From Papilionanthe hookeriana x Papilionanthe teres (lineage: Eukaryota > Streptophyta > Magnoliopsida > Asparagales > Orchidaceae), in assembly GCA_022702705.1 (NCBI GenBank), contig CM040426.1:72685306-72749305 (forward strand): a stretch of DNA of 64,000 nt, given 5' to 3'. Made by a program: the position numbers and the translations under genes. Positions 12,076-22,129 of this stretch are shown here, piece after piece (within the stretch, counting starts at the first letter, position 1; every line of letters starts with the position of its first letter). The notes under the pieces were generated by a model, which did no database searches, was not told the origin of the DNA, and saw only the letters and a program-made list of their open reading frames with translations.

Positions 12076-14652
12076 TTTAATGACATGAATCTTACTCGTA
12101 CGAGGTTTATGGACGGGAAATGCATGTATTGTAGATGTCGCCCATCAACATGTAGAGATGTTTTGGGGAAGGTTAGGCCTGCTGTTTCTCAGGAAACCTG
12201 GGCTAAACTTGAACAATTGAAGCTCAGTCAGTTCTTTGATCTCCCCTCCTACACTCAAGATCACATCATGACCATGCATATACTAAATTGTTGGGATATG
12301 AAGAAAGCGGCATTCAGATTGGGGGGGAAGGACATAAAGTTTGATGCAGACCAAGTTGCACTTCGTTAGTTGGCATGCCCGATAGAGGACTCGTTGCAAC
12401 TTGGGGCGAAAATTTCATTCCTAAGGTGAGTGCCAATATGGCAAAGAAGGAATTACTCGGATGGGCCACTCCCGAGTCACCCACGGCGAGTTGTGAAACT
12501 TATTATTAAGTTTTTGTTATCGAACTTATTATTTCCTTACAACAATTTGAGGGTGCGGAAGAGGTTATATTCGTATGCTAACAATTTAGATATGTTTTCG
12601 TCGTTTAATTGGCACGCGACGATATGTGACCACTTGATCGATCAAATAAACGGGTGCCTCATGAAATTAAAGAAGGGCCACGAAGTGGGATACTTCGATG
12701 GGTTTGTTTTTCTTCGACGGTTAGTCCATTTACATGACCAAGTACATATCTACGTCATTTATTTTAACGGTTAAGTACTAATTTAATTTTTTATGTGCAG
12801 TTTGTGGTTTTATGAGCGGACAAGCTGTCATGACTCCGGCTCTTCCCGATGCCGGACCTCGCATGTTGCGGTGGCGGGAAAAATCGAGTCAGAGCCGATC
12901 AAGGATTAATTTAATTTTGAAAGACTTGTAATCGTACGGGTACGTAGTAATATTTTTGGTATCGTTTCAGACTTAATTTTTTATATGAAATATTTATTGG
13001 TTCTAATAAATGCCCATGTAGGTACTGGATTCATTTGCCGATGTCCGCGAGGACGAGCAGATCTTACTTGCCCCTACAGGGGAGCACATCTCTTCTCCTA
13101 CTGGTTATGCGGAGCCACCGACATCAGAATCACGCGGTGGCACCCCTTTGGTTCCGGATACAAAGCACCCCGCGGCCTACATATTCACATATGCGAGCGA
13201 GAAGCGATCTTGGTAATATGGAAGGGATAGTTCGAACTCTTAGGGAGCTTCGAATTTTGTTTATAAATTCATCGAAGCTGTAAATAATAGATTAGACAGG
13301 GCGGAGGCTGATATTGTGGTGATGAAGACCGACATATGGGAGATGAAAAATAAATTAAATAAAGGTGACACCGAATCACCTAAAGAAAGCCCATCAGTGG
13401 CTGAACAACCTCCTACCTATATGGAGGAAGGAAGGGAAGAGGAATCGGGCCTATGGTTCCGCATTCAATAGTTCCGATGTGGACTATAGCTTCGGTGGAC
13501 GAACACTGTAGTCGAAGAAATAATGAATAAAGGGCACGTGGAACATGGGGAGGAAACCGTGACTAAAACGCTAATGGGTAGCTTAGTCCGGAGGGTTAAG
13601 TCCGAAGCGGCCGTAAAAGAAAGGCGAGTTGTCTCTCCATTCATTGTACTTAAGAGGAATAAAAACCCTCCGATAACGGAAGAACAACTTCCGGAGGCCG
13701 AAGGTGACATCCTGCGGATGAAGCACACATCGATGAAGTCAGGAAACATGACTCGGATATTATTACGAGCGGCGGAGGAGGATGAACAACGACTAGCTAT
13801 CATTGCATTACAAGGCGATTTCCCTGCTGTTGATTGTCCGGCAGTTGAGTTTCCTAGCAGAGATCTATTGTCGGCGAGAGATGCGAAGAGTCATAGATAC
13901 ATGTCTCAATCGATTCAAAGCTGAGTATGTAAAGCCACAATGCTTTATAAATACTTTCTTATTCCTTTATTAAATCTTTGGATATTTTTTTTATTCATAA
14001 TGCAGCGACGATGTAATAATTCACATGGGCCATATTTACATAACTCGGAATTGTATCTCGTTACTGTGGAATGATAAAGAAATAGGAACCGAACATATCG
14101 ATATGTTCGAACTTGCTTTACAAAATAAGAGGCGTCGATCGCCCGAATCTTACGGATCATATCTATATGTGTCCCGGCACATTGGGTAAAAATCAACATT
14201 CATATTTAGTTAGGAATCTTGCTCATGCTTAATGCATAATCTCATTTAATTTGTTTATGCAGATGTACAGAAGGCACCCATTCAGAGATATTGTATCGCA
14301 TGTTACAAAGGAGGCCGTTGCGGCAGCAGAATTAATTTTCGTTCCAATTATTGATAACCGGCATTGTACTCTACTAGCCGGAAATCAGCGTTTGCGTCAG
14401 TGGAGATTTTTGGATTCTTTGCCGAAAAAATCTCACGCGGCAGTCACACGCGACGTGGTATGCAACACGCCACTTTATTTCTTGTCTAAACAAGTTCCTC
14501 TTTGCGAGAAGCTAACAATCATTTAAATTGGTACGGCTTCTTTTCGGATTAAGTATCTTCGCTGATTCATTAGGGAGTTGTTTTGACTTCGACCCCACTA
14601 AGTGGCAAATTATCACGTCCGTAGGACTCTCACACAAGCTAACGGCGTCGAC

Positions 14653-14654
14653 GT
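14653..14654 (+). other. Single-base loss at the catalytic cysteine codon of the Ulp1-like gene
   Basis: In-frame translation gives TQANGVD up to GAC at 14,650-14,652. The sequence then continues GTGGTATTTTTG, where the family has Asp-Cys-Gly-(I/V)-Phe-Val. One T is missing from the TGT codon. After the gap the frame is correct again for GIFVCKYMETLAKKGK. Confidence 0.8.
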
Positions 14655-14979
14655 GGTATTTTTGTTTGTAAATACATGGAGACACTTGCAAAGAAAGGGA
14701 AAGTTGTTTGGAAAGATCATCAAAGCTGGCGGTAGAAATGCCGAGGTTTAGAGCTGAACTCGCATACGAAATATGTAAATATAAGTTATCTAATACTTGA
14801 TTGTACATTTAAACTAACCTTTAGATAAAATTCGATTCGGTTTTACGTATAGTATATCATATCTAAAATCATTACTTTTTTCGTTCACTTTACGTGTATG
14901 TCTTTTGTGCGATTGAGTTTTCAACATTTACGTGTAATTCAGTGCATTTCATACTTTTTTGCATTCACTTTTCGTGGAT

Positions 14980-16262
14980 GTTTTTCGATTGTTCGATGCT
15001 TTCTTGTCTTAATTTCTTAATAGTGGTGCACTGATACTGTGGAATTCGGTGTTTTACGTGTCTTTCGTTGCATTGCATAGTGTCCAAGCAACAGTGAGCT
15101 ACAGTGCATTTTACGTGTAATTTACGGTGCATTTCATGGTTTGCGGCCTCTTTCCCGATAAATACATTGAAAATACCTTGAAAATACATTGCAGAATTCA
15201 GTGTATTTTCGGTGTATTTTCGGTGTATTTCAGTGCATTGCATGGTTTGCGGGATCTACATATTTACGGTGCATTTTCAAGTGTACTTCTGTCATCTTGT
15301 ATGGTTGCGGGATGTTTTTCGATTGTTCGATCTATCTTTGTCTTAATTTCTTAATAGTGGTGCACAATCTAGTGAGATTCGGTGTTTTACGTGTCTTTCT
15401 GTTGCATTGCATGGTGTCCAAGCAATGATGAGCTTCAGTGCATTTTACGTGTAATTTCGGTGCATTTCATGGTTTGCGACCTCTTTCCCGATAAATACAC
15501 TGAAAATACAGCGAAAATACAACTGCGAGAATGCAGTGTATTTTCGGTGTATTTTCGATGTATTTACAGTGCATTGCATGGTTTGCGGGATCTCGGATTT
15601 CGGTGCATTTTCAAGTGTACTTCGTTGTCTTGTATGGTTGCGGGATGTTTTTCGATTGTTCGATGTCTCGTTGTCTTAATTTCTTAATAGTGGTGCACAA
15701 TACTGTAGAATTCGGTGTTTTCTGTGTCTTTCTGTTGCATTGCATGGTGTCCAAGCAATGACGAGCTTACAGTGCATTTTACGTGTAATTTACGGTGCAT
15801 TTCATGGTTTGCGGCCTCTTTCCGATAAATACATTGAAAATACATTGAAAATACATCTGCGGAGTACGGTGTATTTTCGGTGTATTTTCGATGTATTTAC
15901 AGTGCATTGCATGGTTTGCGGGATCTACGGATTTCGGTGCATTTTCAAGTGTACTTCTGTCATCTTGTATGGTTGCATGATGTTTTTCGATTGTTCGATC
16001 TGTCTGTTGTCTTAATTTCTTAATAGTGGTGCACAATACGGCGAAGTACGGTGTTTTACGTGTCTTTCCGTTGCATTGCATGGTGTCCAAGCAACGACGA
16101 GCTTCAGTGCATTTTACGTGTAATTACGGTGCATTTCATGGTTTGCGACCTCTTTCCAAGTAAATACATCTGAAAATACATCGAAAATACACTGCGAGAT
16201 TCGAGTGTATTTTCGAGTGTATTTTCGATGTATTTACGGTGCATTCTCGAGTGTACTTCGGT
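14980..16262 (+). repeat. Central tandem array, about 3.8 copies of a ~335-bp unit
   Basis: The marker GTGCATTTTACGTGTAATT recurs at 15,104, 15,437, 15,772 and 16,107, giving a period of 333-335 bases. Each unit holds a TTTCATGGTTTGCG block, a stretch of CATTGAAAATACATTGAAAATAC facing TGTATTTTCGGTGTATTTTCG (inverted copies of the 11-bp motif), and a TCTTAATTTCTTAATAGTGGTGCAC block. The array separates the 3' ends of the two convergent genes. Short open frames within it repeat with the unit and are not genes. Confidence 0.92.
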
Positions 16263-16440
16263 AATAGAAGAGATAGCTACATACATTGCAAATATACTTG
16301 AAAATACATCGACAATAACTTACTTGAAAATAGAAGAGGCTGAAAATACATCTGAAAATACGAACATTAACATACACAACTCCGAATGAGTTTGTTTATT
16401 TACATGGTTGTACAAGGTTTTCTCATTAATAACATTTCAA
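16263..16440. repeat. Degenerate end of the central array
   Basis: Scattered GAAAATACATC motifs continue to about 16,365 and then fade into AT-rich DNA. An 81-codon minus frame at 16,441-16,686 begins just beyond. It has a CSQCH pair and a later RWHRKC, loosely like a zinc knuckle, and could be a further downstream piece of the transposase gene, but this is weak. Confidence 0.35.
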
Positions 16441-16740
16441 TCATGTCACATCTCGGTGATGGAATGCATCGATAATTCGGTGTAGGATGGTTCGGGCGTG
16501 ACATTTTCTGTGCCAGCGGACAAATTCGATGTTAGTGAGAACATTTGAAAGTAAGATTGGAGTAGTTAGAAAGATATTTACCATGCTCGATGATTCGTGA
16601 CACTGCGAACATGTTTGCTTCACAATTGCTTTGTGGTTCTTCTCTCTTGGATCCTTCATGAATTTTTCCGCATAAAGTGCGTTCATTTTAGTATCGAGTA
16701 CGGTTATATAAAATACTAAATTATTTAGAATGTAGAATTA

Positions 16741-18860
16741 CATACTCTTCTTCCTCTTGCCTTTTTCCCGGTATCCTTTTAGCTTTAGCATTAGAAATAC
16801 CTTTGGGTCTCTTTTTTCGGATCATTTAGATTGCTTAGTTGGCACATGTGATTTTTTCTTTTTGGTAGCTTTATTTGGGTTAGGATCCTTCCCATCTAAT
16901 ATGTCATCGATTCCTATAGATGCTTTGTCTTCGATGTATCGAAGGTATGTCTCGGCGCGTTCATTTCCACTTGCTTTAGTTATTAGTTGGTATACAAACT
17001 TTTGACGGTGTGACTTAAATAAGATTCCACTTGGAACTTGCGATGGACATTCCGGAGTCCTTCATACGTATGTACCCGAAGGTTTTATAGATTTCTTTTT
17101 TGGCCTTCACCGAGCCATCTCGATAACAAATATTGGTCCGGAATATTTGTTACTTTAACCTCATTAAGAACACGTAGTGAGTGAGCGCGAGCAACCCCAT
17201 CATTTCAAATTTCTTGCGGCTACGGGTGATCTCGCACTTAGTCCTATCGTAATTAACGGTCCGAGGTCTACTCGTCTCCAGATTATCCGAATTCTAACAT
17301 AAAATGCGAAGCACCCTCGATTGCGACATCGACGGTTACTCCGCATAACCCATGCGGCAACTCTTTTTCAAACATGCAATACGACTTCGGGTGTAATACG
17401 CGACGGCTTGCCTCAACCTTTGGGCTTGTTTTAAGCTGTGGGTTTAATAACCGTTTGAGAGCTTTTGAAGTCTTCATCCTTCTCGTTCCTTCTCCGAGAT
17501 TTCATAATACTTTCGATTCCCAAAGCGATCGGTGAGAGAGCGGTTGGCTTAGATACACCATGACATACGCTATTTGTGGACTCACTTCGTTGCGTCGACA
17601 AAATTCCCATTCCAAATATTTCTTTATTGAATGCTGTGGACCACTTATGTCTTATACGATACAAATCTTGTAGCCATCCGTTGCCGTGTAGGTCTCCTTG
17701 CTCGATCATTAAAGCCCGATAATGTTCGAACTCCTCTTCACGATCACATTCCCTCGTGCATCCGTAAAGCAGATTGTGGACACTCTTGCTTGGTGTTACC
17801 GCGATGAACTTTTGAAGACAACTTCTTATAAATATGCCACCTGGCATAATCTATGCCTTGTGAATGGAAGGGATTCTTGAATGGCCCTTGACATCGCTTG
17901 ATCTTGATCGGTAAAAATAGTGATTGGATGTTTGTCGCTCATTAGCCGAATAAAAGTTTTAAATAACCAAGTGAATGACTCTATTGTCTCGTCGGCTAAA
18001 AAACCAACTCCGAAGAGGACGTTTTGCCAGTGGTGGTTAACCCCTACAAAAGGAGCACAACATAAATTGTACTTATTCGAACGGTAGCTCGTGTCGAAAG
18101 TTACAACGTCCCCAAAGCAATCATAATCGAGTCTACGACTCCCGTCACACCGGAAAAAGCTTCTTAGTCTCCCTTCATCATCGGTCTCGAAGTCCATGCA
18201 AACATACTTGTCATGATTTTGTCGTTCCATGAATAATTGCAATAGAGAGTTTGCATCACCGTGTTCGATTTTAAATCTTCTATCCCTTTGAAGGAAATTG
18301 TAGGCATCTTGTCTCGTACACTCCATGTTCTCTACTCACCGACCTCGACGACAAGGAACCTAAAAGCGTCTCGCTGCTCCAATCCTCGAACTTGTCATTG
18401 ATCTCGATGATTCGCATTTAGCTCGCTAACCTTCCGGCTGGACCGTAGAAGGTGCTTGTCACCGGATTCCGCCGAGGGTGGTTATGCCCTTCGACAAATT
18501 TCTTTATTGACCGATTGCCGTCGATGTCTACAACATAACGAACCATTGCTTGACGGCACGGTCCTTTTCTCGGCTTTCCCGTACTTGACGTATTGGCGAC
18601 CGGTGACTCTTTCTTATGGCACTGCTTTAGCACAAGTATAATCCTTCGACTTAATTTGCACGGAGTTCGGCCGATGCTTCTTGTGATCCTTGCGGACATC
18701 TGAATCCGACATGATGTGCATAAGCGCGATAGTGTTCGTAAGCCTCCACCTCATTATGAACAATAGTATTGAGAAAACCGTTTACAATTGGATCATTTGA
18801 ATCACTTCCTCCCACGAGGTAACTACGAATTGAATTTGTACGATAAAGTTAGTCGGACTT
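16741..18860 (-). pseudogene. Broken FAR1-type MULE transposase gene
   Basis: Read on the minus strand. Near 18,850-18,700 a frame gives SNDPIVNGFLNT...AYEHYRAYAHHVGF, the start of a FAR1 DNA-binding domain, followed by KDHKKHRPNS and KSKDYTCAKA. Piece 18,699-18,418 continues it with IKKFVEGHNHPR. Piece 18,326-17,826 is the MULE core: VVTFDTSYRSNKYNL (first Asp), FVGVNHHWQNVLFG, TIFTDQDQAM (second Asp) and TRHRLC with a shifted RWHI (the CxxH motif). Piece 17,847-17,431 holds LSTQRSESTN, where I infer the catalytic Glu. A SWIM-type zinc-finger region near 17,250-17,100 (CEITRSRKKFEM, then LRVLNEVKVTNIPDQYLL) and a basic C-terminus (DGKDPNPNKATKKKK) follow. At least five frameshifts break it. 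Host FHY3/FAR1 factors share this ancestry, but its position inside the MULE marks it as the element's transposase. Confidence 0.88.
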
Positions 18861-19029
18861 GTATGACCTGAGCAATACTAAAAAACACACTAGGAATAGA
18901 CCGAAAATCTTGCGAGAAAACACGGAATTAATATCAATAGCAGGAATACCCTAACTTTAAGGTAGAAACAACATCAAAATATGTCATATATCACCCATAT
19001 AGATCATAGGCTTGAATTTAACTTAAAAC

Positions 19030-20040
19030 AAGCAATACACTGAAACTACATCGAGAGTACTGTTGAGAATACACTAAAAATACATTGAAATAATCCACTT
19101 ACAATACAATAAAGATTACACCAAAATCGATAAAAATACATCGAAAATACACTAAAAATAATACGATTGATGATACTATCGAAAATACATCGAAAATACA
19201 TCGAAAATGCATCGAAAATACTATCGAAAATAAATCGAAAATACCATCGAAAATACATTGAAAATACTCAGGTTAGATTACACTTGAAAAATAATACACT
19301 TGTGAATACATGTGAAAATAAATCGAAAATGACACATCGAAAATACACTAAAAATACTCAAGTGATAATACTGCTGGTGATAATACTACGAGAATACTAT
19401 CGAAAATACTGTCGAAATTACTTGACAATACTATCGAAAATACTATGAAAATACTCGAGTTGAGAGTCTGCGATAATAATACATCGAGAATACATCGAAA
19501 ATACATCGATGATACACTGCTATCGAATGATACTTGAAAATACATTGAAAATCATTGAAAATACATTGAAAATACTATCGAAAATCACTTGAAAATACAT
19601 GCGAAAATACATCGAAAATCACTGAAAATACTCGAATTGAGAATCTACTTGAAAATAATACATCTGTGAATACTATTGAAAATAAATCGAAAATGATACA
19701 CTTAAAATCTGTTAAAAATCACTCGAGTGATAATACTGTGATGATAATACTACGGAATACTATGAAAATACATGAAAATACACTTGAAAATACTATTGAA
19801 AATACTCAGATTGAGAATACTGATGATAATATCATGTGAGAATACTATTCGTAAATACATCTGAGAATCTATTGAAAATCATTTGAAAATGATCTATTGA
19901 GAATCTATTGAAAATACTGCTTGAAAATGATGCTGAAAATACTCCGATGAGAATACTATCGATAATAATCTAGTTGATAATACTGTGAAAATACTACTTG
20001 AAAATACTACTGAAAATACTTTGAAAGTACTCGAGGAAAA
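19030..20040 (-). repeat. Right subterminal array of the 11-bp repeat, mirror of the left array
   Basis: About 1.0 kb of CGAAAATACAT and variants (CTATCGAAAATA, CACTTGAAAATA, TGATAATACTG). On the minus strand this is TGTATTTTCGA, so both arrays point inward from their nearest TIR. It ends 471 bases from the right end, against 529 on the left. The units are more divergent than in the left array. It lies upstream of the transposase gene, possibly in its leader or first intron. Confidence 0.92.
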
Positions 20041-20358
20041 TCACTTTAGGTTATTACTTATCCCTCAACGAGAATATTCACACGGGGTTAATCTTACCTC
20101 CTCCGTCCCAAACGAGTTTCAGTAATTCATGCTTCCTATTTCTTCGTTAAGAGAAAAATCAAGCTCCATCAGCTTGAAATAGCGACGATTGAAACACTGA
20201 GAGACAAAACCACTTTTCGTTAACACTAAGAGCCAAAAATGCGACTTTTCGAAAACACTAACGAGCCAAAAACGCACTTTCTCGCTATTTATTCGAGCTA
20301 TTACGTTAATGGCGGATTGGAGGGACAAAAAATGACCGTATGCAAAAAGCGGGAGAAA

Positions 20359-20511
20359 CGATCGGGTCGGGTCGGAGCGGGCCGGGCGTTTCATTTTCTC
20401 TTTTTCCCATTTAATATCCGACGTGGACTATGGGCCCACTTACGCCACGCGTCGTTTTTAGCGGCGTCCGAACGTAGCGCTACGTTCGGACGACGCACAG
20501 GAAAATTCGGC
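20359..20511 (-). repeat. Right terminal inverted repeat of the MULE
   Basis: Inverted match of 10,152-10,308, ending AATTCGGC at 20,511. It differs mainly by single-base indels, for example CCAG on the left against CCG on the right just inside the palindrome, and by short homopolymer changes. Confidence 0.93.
20465..20492. repeat. 28-bp perfect palindrome in the right TIR
   Basis: Identical to the left palindrome and placed exactly the same distance (20 bases) from its element end. Confidence 0.95.
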
Positions 20512-20520
20512 TTGAAACAG
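20512..20520. repeat. Right 9-bp target-site duplication of the MULE (TTGAAACAG)
   Basis: Exact copy of 10,143-10,151, directly outside the right TIR. Confidence 0.95.
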
Positions 20521-20546
20521 ACAACTTCTATTTTTCAATGTTTGTG

Positions 20547-21330
20547 ATGGACAATTTGTCGAAGTCCCAGTCTGACATTCCCACTAAGAGCTTGATTCGT
20601 TTTGTCTTGGGGAAATTAAAAGGATGTGACCAATCAGAGGAATAAGGTTGTCATGAAGAAGAAAAATTGGTGCTTCCACTGTTGGATCAGGTAGGGCCAT
20701 CTGATTTATTCCTCAGCACGACACAGAGGGACATTCGTTCGATCAACTCAACCTTCGATCTGACTACTGAACCTTCCGATGCAACTCAAGATCCTTCAAT
20801 TGACTAGGTCACTCAAATATCATCTAGCATGCTTCTGTCTCTTTCACCGGTGGCTCCTAGTGAGCCTGAGACATCATTTAAGATATTTAAAGTTGAATTA
20901 GCTTTTGGTTAAAATGGGCCTTTGTTTTGTTTGTGGGGTTTTATTTTTTGAAGTCCTTTTTGGTCTTATGATAACTCTTGGTGTAGATGACCTGATACCA
21001 ATAAACCTGGATGAGGGTCTGACAGGGGCGCCAGTGATTGCAAACCAGACTTAAGGTGAGGACGATCTGAACTCAAGTGAGGATGGAAGAGATTATTTCC
21101 CAAAAAATCCTCTTGAGATATGCGTGGAAACAACTGATGGGCCTTGAACAACTTCTTGATCGTTCACTCATTGTCTGGATGGTGAGTTCCTTTGCTTGGT
21201 CGGTCAGAATCCAACAGGGTGCGGAGCTGTGCAAGCTGTTGGTTCGTATGGGTAGGATGGAGGAGATGGTGGTGACTCTTCGCCAGAAGCTATCAGTTGT
21301 CCGAGAGAGATCCATGATCTTTCTTGCATA
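20547..21330 (+). pseudogene. Unidentified decayed coding remnant downstream of the MULE
   Basis: An ATG at 20,547 opens a 32-codon frame (MDNLSKSQSD...) ending at 20,645. Further open pieces follow in other frames at about 20,680-20,810 (DQVGPSDLFLSTTQRD) and 20,815-20,910 (SPVAPSEPET). An 84-codon frame at 21,077-21,331 (...QGAELCKLLVRMGRMEE...) looks helical. With the MULE removed, the TATA box at 10,083 would lie about 105 bases upstream of this ATG. I do not recognise the family; a retroelement gag-like gene is possible. Confidence 0.3.
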
Positions 21331-22129
21331 GGCTGAATTAGATCGACTAAATCAATTTAGGCATAGATGGGAGTTATTCTACTGGAGGTTGCTTCAATTA
21401 GGGTATGTTTGGCCAAAGCATCATCGGATCCGCTTGTGAAACATTTTGCCTTGGCCTAATTTTCAAGCATTTTATTGTAATTTAAGTTTTATTTCTAGAA
21501 TAAAAATATTTTTCTTCCCTCATTTCTTGTATCGATATGATCCCGCTAATAACTTATTATGAAAAAAATTGTTTACTTCCATTTGTATCCCTACACGATG
21601 GTCAGGCTTCCTCCATTCCCCCATATCTCCCCGGTATTCTTCACAAGATTTCTGATCGGTCATGTTGGACGACCAATTTGAAATGATTCAAGTTGAGGTT
21701 TAGTCGTTGCTAGGGAGTCATGTTTTTTACTCTTCCATCAATCTCTGGGTTGCCAGCGAGGCGGTTCGGGTGAACTCACTCTACGACGCTGATCTTTTAT
21801 TCTACAAGAATGAATTATGATTCAATCAATACTTACCGATCTATGCTATGTTATGCTCCATCTTTGCCAACTACATAGTCATTCTTGCTCAGAAAAAGCT
21901 CAACTCCATCACAACTATTATGACCTTCGTTATGTTTTGCCAGTGGTTGGGTATTCTGGTCCATCAACCTGTTCAACTACTTTTTCACATTTCAGGTCAA
22001 ACAAAACATATTTTTCTAGTTCTCAGTCGGTAGATTTCTAACTTTTAACACTTGCACAAAAGATATTGAAGACTTAATAGTAATTTTATAAAAATTTATC
22101 ATTATATATATAACTGGGAAAATTATAAA
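21331..22129. other. Unassigned AT-rich DNA
   Basis: No domain, repeat or RNA gene recognised. Frames of 60-75 codons at 21,817-22,041 overlap one another and look like chance. Confidence 0.45.

Larger units (their letters stand above)
10477..14797 (+). pseudogene. Broken Ulp1-like (C48) cysteine protease gene carried by the MULE
   Basis: A probable first exon starts at ATG 10,477 (MSSSDSEN...) and ends at a GTAAGT donor at 10,640. The next intron would contain the 11-bp array. Coding pieces follow in changing frames: 12,073-12,366 (FFDLPSYTQDHIM...AFRLGGKDIKFDADQ); 12,371-12,426 (GMPDRGLVATWGENFIPK); 12,490-12,774 (KLIIKFLL...LFPYNNL...GYFDGFVFL); 12,810-12,910 (WFYERTS, then PRMLRWREK); 13,021-13,215; a charged coiled-coil-like piece at 13,258-13,470; 13,523-13,924; 14,005-14,189; 14,260-14,526; and 14,620-14,797. 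The last two form the peptidase fold: VPIIDNRHCTLL with the active-site His, RFLDSLP with the Asp, TQANG with the oxyanion Gln, then GIFVCKYME and MPRFRAELAYE. The catalytic Cys codon, expected at 14,653, has lost one base, which kills the enzyme and shifts the frame. Family members cleave SUMO-type conjugates; the role in the transposon is unknown. Confidence 0.85.
10152..20511. mobile_element. Complete 10.36-kb Mutator-like element (MULE) with Ulp1-like and FAR1-transposase genes
   Basis: The element has terminal inverted repeats of about 155 bp and a perfect 9-bp target-site duplication. From left to right it contains: TIR; first exon of the plus-strand gene; an 11-bp repeat array (10.68-12.08 kb); a broken Ulp1-like protease gene; a 335-bp tandem array (14.98-16.26 kb); a broken FAR1/MULE transposase gene on the minus strand; a mirrored 11-bp repeat array (19.03-20.04 kb); and TIR. 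Plant MULEs that carry Ulp1-like protease genes are known (the Kaonashi/KI-MULE type). Here the two genes are convergent. The perfect duplication and well-matched TIRs suggest a fairly recent insertion, yet both genes are frameshifted, so mobilisation in trans, or sequence errors, must be considered. Confidence 0.95.

Noticed and set aside
15127..16090. Series of similar 75-103-codon frames
   Set aside because: They recur with the 335-bp tandem unit on both strands and have no conserved domain.
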